64,000 bases of DNA from the NCBI GenBank assembly GCA_017535315.1, contig JAFXUD010000062.1, positions 124,001 through 188,000 on the forward strand, given 5' to 3'. Of this stretch, positions 44,245-53,211 are shown in pieces (position 1 is the first letter of the stretch; every line of letters starts with the position of its first letter). A model generated the notes under the pieces. It ran no database searches. It had not been told where the DNA came from and saw nothing but the letters and a program-made list of their open reading frames with translations. This DNA comes from Victivallales bacterium. GTDB taxonomy: Bacteria; Verrucomicrobiota; Lentisphaeria; Oligosphaerales; Oligosphaeraceae. The translations under genes were made by a program, and so were the position numbers.

Positions 44245-46098
44245 ATGGCCAAAACCAAAAAAGCAAGATACACCGTAGGAATCGACCTGGGTACGACCAA
44301 CAGCGTGCTCTCGTATGTTGACCACGAGGCAAAGGAACTGCGCCCGCAGACCCTCCTGGTGCCGCAGGTTGTTGCTCCTGGCGAAGTGCAGGCGCTGCCC
44401 ATCCTCCCGTCGTTCATCTACATGCCGATGGAGGCTGAAAAAACCAAGGGACTTTTCACGCTTCCCTGGCAGAAGGGCGACCCTGAGATGGTCGTCGGCA
44501 CCATGGCACAGGCACGTGCGGCAGAGGCCCCGTCGCGCGTGGTCTTTTCCGCAAAGTCCTGGCTCTGCAACGAGCGCATCGACCGCCATTCGCCTTGTCT
44601 GCCACTCGACACGGGCGATGGGGTAGAGGTGAAGCGCATCTCGCCAGTCGAAGCCTCTTGCGCCATCCTCTCGCATCTGCGTGATGCCTGGAACAGCATT
44701 ATGGCTTCTGACGATGCATCTTTACGCCTGGAGAAGCAGTCGCTGGTCATCACCGTGCCTGCATCCTTCGATGCCGTGGCGCGCGAGCTGACCGTCGAGG
44801 CAGCTCAGGCCGCTGGCCTGACCTTCACGCTGCTTGAGGAGCCTCAGGCCGCCTTCTACTCATGGTTGGCGCTTCATGACAAGGACTGGCGTGATTTCGT
44901 CGCCAACGGCGACGTCATCCTCGTCTGTGACATTGGTGGTGGCACCACGGACTTCAGCTTGATTGCCGTGACGGACAACGGGGGCGAACTGGAGCTACAG
45001 CGACTAGCTGTCGGCAACCACACCCTGCTGGGCGGTGACAACATGGATATCACGCTTGCCATGTCCGTCGCAGCAAAACTGGAGGCTGAGAAGAAGATAC
45101 GCCTGACTCCCTATCAACTGACCGCCCTGACGCATGCCTGCCGCCGTGCCAAGGAGGCCATTGGCGGCGGAGCCACGGGGCCGCAGCCGCTGACTATTTT
45201 GGGGCGTGGGTCCAGCCTGATGGCAAGCACCATCTCCACGACCATCAGTGAGGAGGATTTACGGGCGGCTCTGCTGGATGGTTTCTTCCCGCTCTGTCCT
45301 ATTGACGCACCGCTGATGGCAGGTCGCCGCGGCGGTCTTCGCTCGTTTGCGTTGGATTACGCCTCCGATCCCGCATTCACCCGCCATCTGGCGTATTTTT
45401 TGGAATGCCACAGCTTCAAGGACGGCGATGGCAAGCCTATTCTGCCTGGTACCGTACTTTTCAATGGTGGCGTAACGAAGGCACCGCTGTTCAGCGACCG
45501 CCTGCTGGAGCTGCTGCGCCAATGGCGGGGCGAGGAGTACGGTCCTTGCACGGTCTTGCAGCAGGAGAACCCCGACTTGTCCGTCGCAAATGGCGCGGCC
45601 TGGTTTGGTCATGTTGTGCAGTGCGGAGGCATCCGCATCAAGGCGGGCAGTGCACGCTCATACTACATCGGCATCGAATCGCCCATGCCCGCCATACCTG
45701 GCTTCACGCCGCCATTTGACGCGTTGTGCGTCGTCAACCATGGTATGGAGGAGGGTACCGAGGCGCTGATACGCGAGGGCGGCATGGCACTCGTCATCGG
45801 CGAACCTTCCGACTTCAGGCTCTTCACAAGCACCACGCGCCCTGAGGACAAGATTGGCAAGCGCATCAGTAAATGGAGCGAAGGCGAGCTTGTGGAACTG
45901 CCGCCGCTGACTGTTTCGCTGCCTGTCAGCGATGAAAAGGGGCAGCGTCCTGGTTCGCTTGTCCCCGTCACGTTGCGAACGGTTCTCACCGACATCGGCA
46001 CCCTGCAGCTCTGGTGCGAGGAAATCGGCGGCGATGGCCGCTGGAAGCTGGAATTCGAGCTGCGAGACAACGAAACCGCAGGGAGTGCGACACGATGA
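44245..46098 (+). CDS. Hsp70-family chaperone-like ATPase with short C-terminus
   Basis: 617 residues. The actin-like ATPase core has GIDLGTTNSVLSYV (phosphate 1), LVITVPASFDAVARELTVEAAQAAG, LLEEPQAAFYSW, VCDIGGGTTDFSL (phosphate 2) and GGDNMDITLA. The region after the ATPase (residues about 480-617) is short and lacks the usual helical lid, as in HscC-like and other divergent Hsp70s. Its clients are unknown. SD AAAGG precedes the ATG. Its TGA overlaps the next gene (ATGA), linking it to the fumarase-type subunit. Confidence 0.88.
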   Translation: MAKTKKARYTVGIDLGTTNSVLSYVDHEAKELRPQTLLVPQVVAPGEVQALPILPSFIYMPMEAEKTKGLFTLPWQKGDPEMVVGTMAQARAAEAPSRVVFSAKSWLCNERIDRHSPCLPLDTGDGVEVKRISPVEASCAILSHLRDAWNSIMASDDASLRLEKQSLVITVPASFDAVARELTVEAAQAAGLTFTLLEEPQAAFYSWLALHDKDWRDFVANGDVILVCDIGGGTTDFSLIAVTDNGGELELQRLAVGNHTLLGGDNMDITLAMSVAAKLEAEKKIRLTPYQLTALTHACRRAKEAIGGGATGPQPLTILGRGSSLMASTISTTISEEDLRAALLDGFFPLCPIDAPLMAGRRGGLRSFALDYASDPAFTRHLAYFLECHSFKDGDGKPILPGTVLFNGGVTKAPLFSDRLLELLRQWRGEEYGPCTVLQQENPDLSVANGAAWFGHVVQCGGIRIKAGSARSYYIGIESPMPAIPGFTPPFDALCVVNHGMEEGTEALIREGGMALVIGEPSDFRLFTSTTRPEDKIGKRISKWSEGELVELPPLTVSLPVSDEKGQRPGSLVPVTLRTVLTDIGTLQLWCEEIGGDGRWKLEFELRDNETAGSATR

Positions 46099-46664
46099 AA
46101 AACCTGCAATTGCCCTTGACTGAAGAAGATGTGCGCGGATTAGCGCTTGGCGATGCCGTCTCCTTGACTGGCAGCATCTTCACCGCACGCGACGCCGCCC
46201 ACAAGTACCTCGTCGAAAACCCTGATTTCTCGCGCATACCCGACATCCGAGGCGCAGTGCTCTACCACTGTGGGCCCGTGATAATTAAACGAGAAGGCCG
46301 TTATGTCGTGACCGCCGCAGGTCCCACCACCTCCATTCGTGAGGAGCCCTATATGGCCGCTATCATCGAAAAGTACGGCATCCGCGCCATCATCGGCAAA
46401 GGCGGCATGGGGCCAGCCACGGCGGACGCCTGCCGCCGCTTTGGTTGCGTCTATTTGCACGCTGTTGGCGGTGCCGCCCAGGTGCTTGCCTCCTGTGTAA
46501 AGGAGGTACCAAGCGTCAGTATGCTGGAGGAGTTCGGTGCCCCGGAGGCGATTTGGCAGTTTGATGTCATCGATTTCCCCGCCGTTGTGACCATGGATGC
46601 CACAGGCGCCAGCCTCCACCAGCAGGTGAAGGCGCATTCAGAGGCGCAGTTGCGCAAGTTGTAA
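46095..46664 (+). CDS. Class I fumarase/tartrate dehydratase beta-type subunit (FumA C-terminal domain)
   Basis: 189 residues from the ATG at 46095 (SD GGGAG, ATGA overlap with the Hsp70 gene). LQLPLTEEDVRGLALGDAVSLTGSIFTARDAAHK, YCGP-like LYHCGPVI, AAGPTTSIRE, IIGKGGMGPATADACRRFGCVY and VIDFPAVVTMDATG are the normal beta-subunit motifs. It would pair with an Fe-S alpha subunit to hydrate fumarate or dehydrate tartrate or malate. No alpha subunit gene is in the window, so its partner must be elsewhere or its role differs. Confidence 0.88.
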   Translation: MKNLQLPLTEEDVRGLALGDAVSLTGSIFTARDAAHKYLVENPDFSRIPDIRGAVLYHCGPVIIKREGRYVVTAAGPTTSIREEPYMAAIIEKYGIRAIIGKGGMGPATADACRRFGCVYLHAVGGAAQVLASCVKEVPSVSMLEEFGAPEAIWQFDVIDFPAVVTMDATGASLHQQVKAHSEAQLRKL

Positions 46665-46666
46665 AC

Positions 46667-46699
46667 CTAGATTGTCTAGATAGACTAGATTGTCTAGAT
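46667..46699. repeat. Second locus of the CTAGACAATCTA repeat
   Basis: TAGATTGTCTAG, the complement of the 12-mer at 2964-2975, occurs at 46668-46679 and 46686-46697, only 29 bases before the next start codon. Confidence 0.8.
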
Positions 46700-46727
46700 T
46701 CTAATGCTTTTGCGGGATGGGAGAATT

Positions 46728-49700
46728 ATGAAGCAATTGTTTTTTCTTTGTCTTGTTCTCGTTTGTTTCTCCTCCTTTGGAGCCTTTGAGTTGTTTGACA
46801 AATCACCTGTGCAAGGCAATTTGCGGGAAGGGGCAGAGCTGGTGCCCGCAGGGGGGCAGGATGGCAGTGGCGCGTTGAAGATTTCTGGGGGTGACAAGGC
46901 GGCGCAGTATGGTTATTCCTACCGCTGGGAAAAAGCGGAATCTGGACAGCAGTACGGCATCAGTTTTGCGTATTTGCCAGCCGATAACTTCCAGGGAAGC
47001 GCAATGGTCGTTGTAAACTTTGCAAGTGGCAATTGGAGTTTTGATGCGACCAAGGCATTGCACCGCAGTGTGCCCATCAGCAAGGGACGTTGGCTTCACA
47101 AGCAGGTCATTTTTACGGTGCCAGAGGGATTTGACCGTTGCGAGGCGACAATAAGGCTTGACCATGTCCCTGCTGACAGTTTTTTGCTGGTGGACAACCT
47201 GCGTGCAGCAAATATATCCAATGAAAAATCCGCCTCTTTCTTCAAGGCGCGTTTCCTTGATACAATCTTTGACAATTGGACGTTTCTTGGACAGCAGCAT
47301 TTCGAGCATTATTCCCTCGGGCCAGGCGCGGCTGTGGTCATGGATTGGAAGCAGGCCAAGGCTGGTGAATCCTTTTTGGAAATACATGGCGACGGCTCCA
47401 AGATGCAGTATCCGCTTATCATCTACAATCTGGCTGTGGCACCCGATCGCAATTACCGTTTTTCCTGCTGGTACAATGCCTCAAAACACTTTAGTGCAGG
47501 CATCAAGCTGTTCATGTTCGAGTGCATGGACGATAACCGCAGGCACCTTGATCAGCCGCGTGTTGCGGTGAAGGCCACCGATGGCGAATGGAAAGAGCTG
47601 GTATTTGATTTCAAGACGCCTGCCAATGCCACGCTACTGGACATCATGTTCAACATGAGGATGTTTCCCGCAGATGCCGTCATCCGCATTGACCAGCTTA
47701 AGTTCGAGGAGGGCACAGTGGGACCTGACCTCCGCCAGAACTTCGTGCCAGCTGAAAAGACGATGTCCATTTTCTGTCCTGTGTTGGGCAATCTGGGAGA
47801 GGTTTCCGCTGTGCACAACACCTATGAGGTGGTCGATATGAAAGGCCACCTTTTCCGCAAGTTGGAAAGCGCCGCAAACGAAACTTTGAAAGTCAAGTTG
47901 GACGATTATCCTGACGGCGAGTATATGCTTCACGCCAAGATTGCCCTTTCAGACGGCAACACAATGGAAGCGGAACCACGTCATTTCGGCGTATATAAGG
48001 ATCCTTACTGGAAAAATGAGCTGGGCATGCTTGCTGATGAGGCGGAGGCGCCAGCCCCGTGGTGCAATCTTACCCGCAATGGAAATATCATCACTGCCTG
48101 GAATGGTACATACCGTTTCGGAAATGAGCTGGAATTGGAGCAGATGACAGAGAAGGGCGGAACTGCACTGCTGAAGCGCGGAATAGCCGTCACTGCGGCT
48201 GGACAGCGCCTTTCGGCGGCTGGTGATATTGTCTGGAAGGACGGGCATTCAAGGATAGTCGGAAAAGTACCTGTGGCAACGGAGAATGGTCTGCAGGGAA
48301 GCCTTGCGATGACGATGGACTATATGGGCTTTGTGCGCTATGCTCTTGATATCAACGTATCAGCACAAGGTATTGACGACGTGAGTGTGGCATACGCTGT
48401 CAACGATGTGGAATTTATCCACAGGTCGGATGGCACCTGGAGCCAGATTGGAGCCATTGATTTGGAGGCAGACAAGCATTGGGAGACAAAGCGTCGCTAC
48501 CACGAGATGATGCTGGGGAATGTGGAAAGGGGGATTGCCTGGTATTCCCCGAAATCATATCCCGCCGTCAGTGATTTTGACCATGCCGTCACGGTTGCGG
48601 ATGTCGATGGCTCCTTCAGGGTTCGCTTAGTGAACGCCCCCCTTGATGCAACGACTGGCAAACCGTACAAACTGGAGTTTGCCGTCATGCCCTGGCCATT
48701 CCGACCTTCTGCCGAACACTGGAAACATCTACGCTTCCGTGCATACAATTACACTAATTTCAATATGATGAGCAGCATGAAGCCAATGAAATACGTAGGA
48801 CTTCCCGCCAGCAAAAATGACAATGAAACAATGGAACACGCCATGAGGCTTCAGGAACCAGGTGCGGTGGGAACCCTTTACCAGATTCCATTCTACATAA
48901 CGGACACAATGCCTGAATACCGCTATTTTGAATCTGAATGGCAGGGTTACCCTGCACGGTATTATGTGCTGAAGAACTTCGGCAAGAACGCCAAGATGCG
49001 CAAATGTGATACGCGGAATCGTCTCTGGCAGGATTTGTACTGTTACATGTGCGTGGAGTATCTGAAGAAGTTCCCTTGGCGAGGATTCTACTATGATTGC
49101 TATGGCTCGGATTTGCTGACCGTAAACGGCGAGCAGTTTCACCCGACATTTGAGACGCGCCAGTTCCACGAGAGAATCTACCTCACTACCAACCTGGTTC
49201 ACCCAGGATTCTTCACATTCACCCACGCAGGTGGGCAGCAGGCATGCACCTCCGCTGGATTCACGGATGTAACCCTGATGGGAGAGCAGTACAGGGCTTC
49301 CTGCATGCTTCACAACTACTATCTTGAGTTTCTCACGCTCAACCAGTTCAGGTATGAAAACGCAGTTCGCATCGGACCTGACAGGATGTTCCTGCCGCAG
49401 TATCGCCAGCCAGACAAAATAGCCTCCCCTGAAATCGCAGTCCATGCGGTTGGGTTGGCTTTCCTGCACAATTGCATGCTCTATCCAAGTTTCATCAATG
49501 GTGATGTCTGCAAGCGCATGATTTGCTGGCTGTATGGCTTCGGTCTGGAGAACGCCAGCTTCTTCCCGTATTGGAAGAGTAATCCAGACGAAACCACCAC
49601 GAATGATGCGACTGTTCCAATCAGCTATTGGAAGAACGAAAGAGGTTTTCTGGCGACTGTGCTTAACTCCACAAAGGAGACAAAAACTGTCAGAGTCAAC

Positions 49701-49826
49701 CTGCCAGAAAAGAGCGGAAAGATATTTCTGTTGAATCCGCTTGACGGCGGCGAGACGCCTTTTGCTTCAGAACAGGAACTGACACTGCCCCCCTATCAGG
49801 CAGTGCTGATAAGGGGAGAAAAGTAG
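46728..49826 (+). CDS. Large secreted GH123/DUF6067-like protein with carbohydrate-binding-like N-terminal domains
   Basis: 1032 residues from the ATG at 46728 (SD GGGAG). Signal peptide MKQLFFLCLVLVCFSSFGAF. Two jelly-roll, CBM-like regions (about 20-160 and 165-330: GALKISGGDKAAQYGYSYRW; HGDGSKMQYPLIIYNLAV) are followed by a beta-sandwich and a barrel-like part (about 660-950) with FPWRGFYYDCYGSD, FTFTHAGGQQ and DVTLMGEQYR. The Asp in YYDCYG and Glu in GEQYR are candidate functional residues. This is the layout of DUF6067/GH123-related proteins, some of which are N-acetylgalactosaminidases. The substrate here is unknown. Confidence 0.72.
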   Translation: MKQLFFLCLVLVCFSSFGAFELFDKSPVQGNLREGAELVPAGGQDGSGALKISGGDKAAQYGYSYRWEKAESGQQYGISFAYLPADNFQGSAMVVVNFASGNWSFDATKALHRSVPISKGRWLHKQVIFTVPEGFDRCEATIRLDHVPADSFLLVDNLRAANISNEKSASFFKARFLDTIFDNWTFLGQQHFEHYSLGPGAAVVMDWKQAKAGESFLEIHGDGSKMQYPLIIYNLAVAPDRNYRFSCWYNASKHFSAGIKLFMFECMDDNRRHLDQPRVAVKATDGEWKELVFDFKTPANATLLDIMFNMRMFPADAVIRIDQLKFEEGTVGPDLRQNFVPAEKTMSIFCPVLGNLGEVSAVHNTYEVVDMKGHLFRKLESAANETLKVKLDDYPDGEYMLHAKIALSDGNTMEAEPRHFGVYKDPYWKNELGMLADEAEAPAPWCNLTRNGNIITAWNGTYRFGNELELEQMTEKGGTALLKRGIAVTAAGQRLSAAGDIVWKDGHSRIVGKVPVATENGLQGSLAMTMDYMGFVRYALDINVSAQGIDDVSVAYAVNDVEFIHRSDGTWSQIGAIDLEADKHWETKRRYHEMMLGNVERGIAWYSPKSYPAVSDFDHAVTVADVDGSFRVRLVNAPLDATTGKPYKLEFAVMPWPFRPSAEHWKHLRFRAYNYTNFNMMSSMKPMKYVGLPASKNDNETMEHAMRLQEPGAVGTLYQIPFYITDTMPEYRYFESEWQGYPARYYVLKNFGKNAKMRKCDTRNRLWQDLYCYMCVEYLKKFPWRGFYYDCYGSDLLTVNGEQFHPTFETRQFHERIYLTTNLVHPGFFTFTHAGGQQACTSAGFTDVTLMGEQYRASCMLHNYYLEFLTLNQFRYENAVRIGPDRMFLPQYRQPDKIASPEIAVHAVGLAFLHNCMLYPSFINGDVCKRMICWLYGFGLENASFFPYWKSNPDETTTNDATVPISYWKNERGFLATVLNSTKETKTVRVNLPEKSGKIFLLNPLDGGETPFASEQELTLPPYQAVLIRGEK

Positions 49827-49844
49827 GGTCAGTTCTGCTATAAT

Positions 49845-49995
49845 GAGGTAAAAAACTACCATCGGAATGCGCATTGATATGAACTCATTGGCGTTGGCAA
49901 CGCCTCTCGCCGCACGAAAGTGCGGCTTCGAGCCGTCGCCTTAGCCACTGCGCCCATCTCTTAGCGCATTCCGTGCTTGTTTTGAAAATTACCTC
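49845..49995. repeat. Longest copy of the dispersed palindromic element (copy E4)
   Basis: The ends GAGGTA and TACCTC are paired, with degraded arms (AAAAACTA against TTGTTTTGAAAAT). The interior shares GATATGAAC, CATTGGCGTTG, CCTTAGCCACTGCG and ATCTCTTAG with the copy at 354-467, but carries about 41 extra bases (GCAACGCCTCTCGCCGCACG and onward) between GGCGTTG and GCCTTAGCC, which contain their own hairpin. It lies between convergent genes. Confidence 0.82.
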
Positions 49996-50009
49996 ATAAT
50001 CTCACTCCC

Positions 50010-52181
50010 TCATTTTGCTGATTCGCCAGCCTTGAAGACATTCTTCTGGAGAATGTTGTTGATCTGGTTCTTCATCTCTATAAGGATTGCATCGCTGTTT
50101 TTTTCATTGCCCAGGAAGTAACTGGAGGCATTTGCGAGTTTTTCCTTCAAGGCGTTGATGGCGTTGACGAAGCTGTCGAGGGCAGCCTTGACGGCGCTGG
50201 ACAGGGCATCGAACACCTCATTCAGAATGTCGTTGAAGAAATCCGTAATCGTGTTCATCAAGTTGGACATGAAGTTCTTGGCGAAGTCCATCAGTTTTTG
50301 GGCAAGATTGTTGAGTGTGTCGGTGATTTTGGAGATGAGATCCTGCATGGCATTGGCAAAATCGCCATCCTTGAGGGCATTCCAGCAGTTGGTCAAGGCA
50401 TCCATGATGCCTCCGCCGTTCAGGCCGAGTGCATCGAAAACCTGTTCCAGAATAGGGTATTTTTGTGCAAGGGAGTTCAAGAGCCCGTCAATCTTCTTCT
50501 CCAGTTCGTCCGTGGCAATGGTGGTACCTGCATTGACAAGATTGTCGAGGAAGTTGCTTGCATCGCCGTCAAGGAGGGCGGCTATGGCCTCTTTCGCTTT
50601 GTCTCCTGCCTCCTTTCCGAACTTCTCACTAACGATATTGCCGACAAAATCGGCGGCTCCGCCCTTGGCGGTGTCCCATGCTGCTTCCCAGTCACCGTTG
50701 ACGGCTGACTCGATGGCTTCCATGACCTCCTGCTTTTGTTCGTCGGTGAGGTCGGTCTGCTCCAGTAGGCTGGCGATGCCATCCTTGGCGGCGTTTGTAA
50801 CCAGGTCTTCAAGACCATCGGTGATGGCATTCACACCCTCGCCCTCGGCAATGGAGGTCAAAAACTCCTTTGCGGCATCGGCGGTCCCAGGGGGCAGGTA
50901 CTCGTCGATAATCTTGTTCAGACCGTCTTCAAGCGCCTCTTCGAGGGTCATCTCGCCATCGGCGATTTTCTGTGCATAATCTTCAATGGCTTGCGCAGCC
51001 TCTTTGCCGATATATTTTTCGAGCTGCTCTTCCGCTTTGGAGATCGCGATGTCTTTTGCAAGGTCGAGGAGCTCATTGGCAACGTTGGTGAGACCTGCGG
51101 CGATCTTGTCGGCCAGCTCGTTGGCCTCATCAACGACCTCTTGGTCATAACCTTCCTCCTCCAGCTCCTTGGCGAGTTCGCGAGCAGCCTCCTCGCGCTC
51201 CTCCTTGGGCTTGGATTCATCGTTGACGGTGTCAAGTAGGTTGTCGATGTGATCATCGCGGGTATCGTTATAATTGTCGGAAGTATCTTTGACGGTATCT
51301 TTCACCGTATCTTTGGTGACCTTGTCTTCGGTTTTATCAACGGCCTTGTCCAACTCCTTGTCAACGTTGTCACCGCCTTTATCAATGGCGCCCTTCATTT
51401 CCTCAGCGCAGGTCATGAGAGCCTTCTTGTCTTCGTCGGGCAGGTCGGAATCCTCAACCTCGTCCTTGAACTCATCAAGCAAATCCTCAATCATGTCCTT
51501 GATGTCATCGTACTTGTCCTTAAGGTCGGAGGCTTTGTCATAGAGGTCATAGAGCTTCTTGAGCTTGCTTATGATATTCAGGAGGTCATTGAGCTTGTCG
51601 GCTGCGAAGAGAGCGGCAATACCCGTGATGAGGTCTTTCAGCTTGTCAAAGACGCTCGGACCATCGTCCTTCTTCTTATCATCGCCTTTGGGCTCATTCC
51701 CCTTGGGCTCATCCCCTTTTGGCTCGTCTTTTTTCGGCTCATCGACTTTCGGCTCATCCTGCTTTGGTTGGTCTGCTTTGGGCTCGTCTGCTTCAGGTTC
51801 TTTCCCTTTCCCTTCCATAAGCTGTCCTGCTCCTCCTTTGTTCTCCATGTCTTGACCGCTGCCAACCACGAAGTTCCAGACAGTTCCAATGACATTGCCA
51901 AGGGTGTCAACCACTTTTCCAGCGGTATCTGTGACTTTTCCAATCACGTTGCCATATTGATCCACGACCGTTCCCGCCTTGTCTGCAATGTAACCAACCA
52001 CATTGCCTGCAGCATCGACGACTTTCTCCCCAATTTCGCCGACGCCACTCTTTACCTCCGAAGTCGTGTTGGAAACTTCCGACTTGAAATCATTCCACAA
52101 ATCCCCTAATAGGCTGTCAGCAGGCACAACCAGTTGGAACGAAAGCAAAGCCGCCAAAAATATGCGTAAAAACTTGTTCAT
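50010..52181 (-). CDS. Secreted, acidic, repeat-rich helical protein of unknown function
   Basis: 723 residues. Signal peptide (MNKFLRIFLAALLSFQLVVPADS). Residues 54-98 are short repeats of the type VVDAAGNVVG, VVDQYGNVIG and VVDTLGNVIG. Residues 132-166 are seven units of a DEPKx pentapeptide. The remainder is very acidic, Lys/Asp/Glu/Ala-rich and largely helical, with segments of alternating Leu-rich amphipathic helices (SVFDKLKDLITGIAALF; LDLAKDIAISKAEEQLEKYI; NFMSNLMNTITDFFNDILNEVF). No catalytic motif or Cys-rich domain was recognised, and I cannot assign a family. The ATG overlaps the stop of the gene at 52178 (ATGA, strong SD AAGGAGG), so the two are cotranslated. Confidence 0.85.
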   Translation of the reverse strand: MNKFLRIFLAALLSFQLVVPADSLLGDLWNDFKSEVSNTTSEVKSGVGEIGEKVVDAAGNVVGYIADKAGTVVDQYGNVIGKVTDTAGKVVDTLGNVIGTVWNFVVGSGQDMENKGGAGQLMEGKGKEPEADEPKADQPKQDEPKVDEPKKDEPKGDEPKGNEPKGDDKKKDDGPSVFDKLKDLITGIAALFAADKLNDLLNIISKLKKLYDLYDKASDLKDKYDDIKDMIEDLLDEFKDEVEDSDLPDEDKKALMTCAEEMKGAIDKGGDNVDKELDKAVDKTEDKVTKDTVKDTVKDTSDNYNDTRDDHIDNLLDTVNDESKPKEEREEAARELAKELEEEGYDQEVVDEANELADKIAAGLTNVANELLDLAKDIAISKAEEQLEKYIGKEAAQAIEDYAQKIADGEMTLEEALEDGLNKIIDEYLPPGTADAAKEFLTSIAEGEGVNAITDGLEDLVTNAAKDGIASLLEQTDLTDEQKQEVMEAIESAVNGDWEAAWDTAKGGAADFVGNIVSEKFGKEAGDKAKEAIAALLDGDASNFLDNLVNAGTTIATDELEKKIDGLLNSLAQKYPILEQVFDALGLNGGGIMDALTNCWNALKDGDFANAMQDLISKITDTLNNLAQKLMDFAKNFMSNLMNTITDFFNDILNEVFDALSSAVKAALDSFVNAINALKEKLANASSYFLGNEKNSDAILIEMKNQINNILQKNVFKAGESAK

Positions 52182-53158
52182 TTCTTCTCCTCCTTGCTTT
52201 TATTCCAGATTGCCATAAGTTCGTCGGAGGCCATCAGGTCATACCACTCCATAATACGGGAGATGCCTTTGCGCAGATAGGTCACCGTGACGATGATACG
52301 CGGCATGGCGGAATTGAAGAAAACGAACAGAGTCGCCTCTTTTCCAGGGAAGTAGCAATAAGGAATGAAGTTCTCGCGCAACTTTGGGTTGAGTTGGGCA
52401 AACTGCGGCACGAAGCCTGCACCGCCATCTTTGAAATAGTGCATCATCTTCTCCTCATGTCCTCCAGTCAGGAAGAGTGACATGCGTTGCGCCTCACGTT
52501 TCATTGGCTTGTTTTGCAGAAACTTCAATAGCAGCTTGAGGCGGACGGCCGATCGGATTTGGATGCGCTCGGTGTCCTTGGGGTCGTTTAGCATTAGGCG
52601 GGTCAGCTCTGCTTGTGCCTTTGGCGCATAGACGGTCTTGTAATGCTTGGTTGTGCGTGAGGTGACATTCCAAAGGTCAACGGCATACGGGTTGGCCTTT
52701 GGTACCGTCCCTTCCACATCGGCGGGATTCGCCGCGTATGGTTCACCGCGGAACTTGCATCCGCTGACAAAGGCGAAATTCTCGATCTTTGGGACTTCGG
52801 GCAGACCTGTGGAGTTCAGCAGTAAGATGGTATCCCAGAAGGGATTGTAGAGAGCCGAGTAGTTGAGGTTGCTGTCTCCCAAAACCATGGAACCCGTGAA
52901 AAAATCATTGAGCTGCTCTTCGGCGTACTCTGTTGCCAGCCGTTTCCAACGGATTTCCGCGCGCGGACTGAAAAACGTCTTGACGGCTCCCGCAGTATCC
53001 TTGCAGCCGATTTCACGGAGCGTCGCGGTTGTGTATAAGGCTTTTGTCGCCATCACCTTTGCCTCGTCAATGGGTTTTGCTTCTTCTGCACAAAAAGCGG
53101 AGAGCGGAGTCAGGCTGGTGCAGAGTGCCAGCAAGAGTATTCGTTTGAGTTTTTTCAT
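52178..53158 (-). CDS. Secreted hypothetical protein coupled to the acidic repeat protein
   Basis: 326 residues with a signal peptide (MKKLKRILLLALCTSLTPLSAFC). The mature part has no motif I recognise. Notable segments are AVKTFFSPRAEIRWKRLATEYAEEQLNDFF, LYNPFWDTILLLNSTGLPEVPKIENFAFVSGC and a C-terminal VTVTYLRKGISRIMEWYDLM. The composition is that of an ordinary folded exported protein, in contrast to its partner. Its stop overlaps the repeat protein's start, which predicts fixed stoichiometry. It begins 53 bases after the lipoyl-SDR fusion gene. Confidence 0.82.
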   Translation of the reverse strand: MKKLKRILLLALCTSLTPLSAFCAEEAKPIDEAKVMATKALYTTATLREIGCKDTAGAVKTFFSPRAEIRWKRLATEYAEEQLNDFFTGSMVLGDSNLNYSALYNPFWDTILLLNSTGLPEVPKIENFAFVSGCKFRGEPYAANPADVEGTVPKANPYAVDLWNVTSRTTKHYKTVYAPKAQAELTRLMLNDPKDTERIQIRSAVRLKLLLKFLQNKPMKREAQRMSLFLTGGHEEKMMHYFKDGGAGFVPQFAQLNPKLRENFIPYCYFPGKEATLFVFFNSAMPRIIVTVTYLRKGISRIMEWYDLMASDELMAIWNKSKEEKK

Positions 53159-53211
53159 GGTTTTCTTTGTTATTTATCCAAGGGTGAATGAAAACTATTA
53201 TATGTGGGAAA

